From positions 1 through 7,501 of the forward strand of contig DTUH01000272.1 in the NCBI GenBank assembly GCA_012964265.1: a stretch of DNA of 7,501 bases. The letters run 5' to 3'. The position numbers and the translations under genes are program-made. Under the pieces are notes generated by a model. It was not told the DNA's origin and did no database searches. It saw nothing but the letters and a program-made list of their open reading frames with translations. This document shows positions 5,834 through 7,501 of this stretch, one piece after another; the stretch's first letter is position 1, and every line of letters starts with the position of its first letter. Source of the stretch: Candidatus Lambdaproteobacteria bacterium. Its GTDB lineage: Bacteria; SAR324; NAC60-12.

Positions 5834-7501
5834 TCAGCTGGTCAATGAAGCAAAAAGAGCAGGAAGTTTTTCCGGCAAACGCTGGACATTGTCGATGATG
5901 GTATAATGGTTCTGTCCGAATATCCGTTGGACGTAATGATCTGCGCTAGGATCAAGTGTAAGACAATATGTCATAATGCCGTTCGTGCGCAACTCCTCAG
6001 TTGCTTTTTTGGCATCCATGCGCAAGTGTTGAGGATCCCGTTCATCAATATCAGATGGTGATCCGTCTGTCACTATCAGTAACATTTTTCGTTTTTCAGC
6101 ACGAAGTGAAAGGTGGTGTCCTGCATGACGCATGGCCGCTCCCATTCGAGTCGATAAACCTCCCCGCATCCCTGCTAGACGGCCCTTTGCCTCTTCATCA
6201 AAAGCTTGATCAAAGCGTTTAAGGCGATAGTAACGCACGTCATGTCGACCGTCGGATGAAAAACCATGAATGGCAAAAGCGTCACCGATTCCGGAGATTG
6301 CGGTGGAAACCAAAGCACTCGCTTCACGAGTAAGTTCCAGAACCGTTTTCTCTAATCCGGCTAGTGTTTCATTAGTCGATTCTGAGAGGTCAAGCAAAAT
6401 GAGGATCGCCAAATCACGTCGATTTATCACATTTTTCAAGGTAATTCTCGGATCGGGCTGGTTCCCCATGCGAATGTCTATTATTGCTTCCACAGCAGCA
6501 TTGATGTCGATTTCATCCCCATCTTCCAACTTGCGCTGACGTATCATGCCCTCCGGTCGCAGACGATCAACAATCTGTTTGATGCGGTTAGTGATCGGTT
6601 TATGCTCCATTAAAATTTGCTCAATGTCCTCAGTATTACCCATGGGATAACCCCGTTCATATACTGTAGCCCAGTCGGGGCGGTGCAACTGTACCTGGTA
6701 ATCCCATTCCGGATAATGGAAAGGGTCGCTGATTGGCTCCTTTCCCTCCATCTGGTTAAAACTGATTCCGTGATCTTCATACGGAAATAGTTCCGTGGGC
6801 AAAGTCCAGATTTCCTGTGCGTCATCGCCGGCAGTCTCGACATCCAACTCGTTGACGAATTCCATCAGACTGGCACGCTTTCGCACTTGACGTCGGTTGG
6901 CGGGAACATATTCAACGTCGTCGTACCAGGCAAATTCCTCAAAGTCCCAAATAAAGCGATTGTCATCCCGGTAAGGAATTCGGATTCCTTCCAAAAGACG
7001 CAGACTGGGAACCTCCTTGCGTGCAGCCAGCGTATTGAAAATCTCCAGACCTAGATGCCAGGTGAATTGAGAATCGTTTTTGTTGGATTCAACATTTGTA
7101 TGGAACTTCTCAGCAATGTCATCAAGGCCGAGGTCGTTCACGCGGAACGATCGGTCTAACAGAGCTAACGCTAAACGTTCCAACAATGGAACAGAGGCAT
7201 GTTCAGGGTGTTCGGGGTGTTCAGGGTGTTGACAATGCAGGGTACGCCAGAGTTTGCCAAGACCGGGAAATTCTTGTTTCGCACAATACTCCACCCTCGC
7301 ATCCTCGGCAAAACCGATAATAAATCTTTGTGCAGGAGATAAATGTTCGGCAGAAATTGGTTCGCGTGTATAGACCAGATGAGCGGCCATGTGTGCAGCA
7401 ATCGCCCGATATAACTCCGTTCCTTTTACCATAATTCCATCCACGGCATCCGGCAGGTGAAGTACACGAGCCTCAAGATAGGGTCGGAATCCGATATGAC
7501 T
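5834..7501 (-). CDS. NorD/CbbO-family VWA-domain protein (5' end outside window)
   Basis: The frame is open to the window edge: upstream of the GTG at 7444 it reads HIGFRPYLEARVLHLPDA, typical of the family interior, so this is a partial gene (555 residues visible; family members are usually 600-800). NorD and CbbO are VWA partners of MoxR-type AAA+ ATPases (NorQ, CbbQ), acting on nitric oxide reductase or as a Rubisco activase adaptor. Seen here (numbered from 7444): family blocks ELYRAIAAHMAAHLVY (10-25), EDARVEY (47-53), FHYPEWDYQVQLHRPDW (about 242-258), then a C-terminal VWA domain (about 345-536) with an intact MIDAS: DLSES (352-356), Thr432 in LSTRMG and Asp460 in VTDGSPSD. A (PEH)3 repeat follows CQ at about 74-82. 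rpe next door favours CbbO; the NorQ/CbbQ partner, which would decide it, is not visible. Family confident, subtype not. Confidence 0.85.
   Translation of the reverse strand, partial: SHIGFRPYLEARVLHLPDAVDGIMVKGTELYRAIAAHMAAHLVYTREPISAEHLSPAQRFIIGFAEDARVEYCAKQEFPGLGKLWRTLHCQHPEHPEHPEHASVPLLERLALALLDRSFRVNDLGLDDIAEKFHTNVESNKNDSQFTWHLGLEIFNTLAARKEVPSLRLLEGIRIPYRDDNRFIWDFEEFAWYDDVEYVPANRRQVRKRASLMEFVNELDVETAGDDAQEIWTLPTELFPYEDHGISFNQMEGKEPISDPFHYPEWDYQVQLHRPDWATVYERGYPMGNTEDIEQILMEHKPITNRIKQIVDRLRPEGMIRQRKLEDGDEIDINAAVEAIIDIRMGNQPDPRITLKNVINRRDLAILILLDLSESTNETLAGLEKTVLELTREASALVSTAISGIGDAFAIHGFSSDGRHDVRYYRLKRFDQAFDEEAKGRLAGMRGGLSTRMGAAMRHAGHHLSLRAEKRKMLLIVTDGSPSDIDERDPQHLRMDAKKATEELRTNGIMTYCLTLDPSADHYVQRIFGQNHYTIIDNVQRLPEKLPALFASLTS
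7202..7228. repeat. Three 9-bp tandem repeats inside the VWA gene
   Basis: Plus-strand TTCAGGGTG, TTCGGGGTG, TTCAGGGTG follow each other exactly and encode Pro-Glu-His three times on the minus strand. Unit length is a multiple of three, so copy-number change would keep the frame. It lies between the EDARVEY block and the following helix-rich region, probably in a surface loop. Confidence 0.85.

Overview
The window comes from a Gram-negative, flagellated bacterium of moderate GC. Its phylum cannot be fixed from the sequence. The topoisomerase IV subunit B (ParE) has motif wording I associate with the PVC group (Lentisphaerae/Verrucomicrobia) and Bacteroidota. The periplasmic protein, the atypical LuxR-type regulator and the NorD/CbbO-family protein are types I associate mainly with Proteobacteria. 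Either the lineage is unusual or some of these genes were transferred.

Layout: (1) Bases 1-836 form an AT-rich, gene-poor segment bounded by a perfect 34-bp inverted repeat (1-34 and 803-836). It holds the C-terminal remnant of a DUF4143-type ATPase on the minus strand (136-597, with one internal stop), an 11-bp perfect inverted repeat just upstream of that remnant (598-630), and a near-consensus sigma70 promoter (747-775) pointing right. (2) Plus strand: parE (881-2692), then a single flagellar motor-switch gene fliN (2837-3136). fliN is flanked on both sides by short palindromic repeats that share the 9-mers CCGGAATCA and TCATTCCGG. (3) Minus strand, reading right to left: a NorD/CbbO-like VWA protein whose N-terminus lies outside the window (7501-5834), ribulose-phosphate 3-epimerase rpe (5718-5050), a LuxR-type regulator lacking the phospho-acceptor aspartate (4913-4296), and a decayed periplasmic protein gene (4299-3395). 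The last gene has lost its ATG, carries an in-frame TAG and has a one-base frameshift at a run of six A. The plus- and minus-strand groups converge around 3137-3394.

How the genes relate: a CbbO-like protein beside rpe would fit Calvin-cycle genes (Rubisco activation plus pentose-phosphate supply), but no Rubisco is visible and the same family includes NorD, the nitric oxide reductase activation protein. The regulator and the periplasmic gene were evidently a translationally coupled pair, with an ancestral ATGA overlap. The regulator is still open while its partner is broken. The most unusual structural feature is the inverted-repeat-bounded segment that carries the apparent promoter of parE. 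It could be an invertible segment, the remains of an inserted element, or an assembly/amplification artefact, because the left arm starts exactly at base 1.
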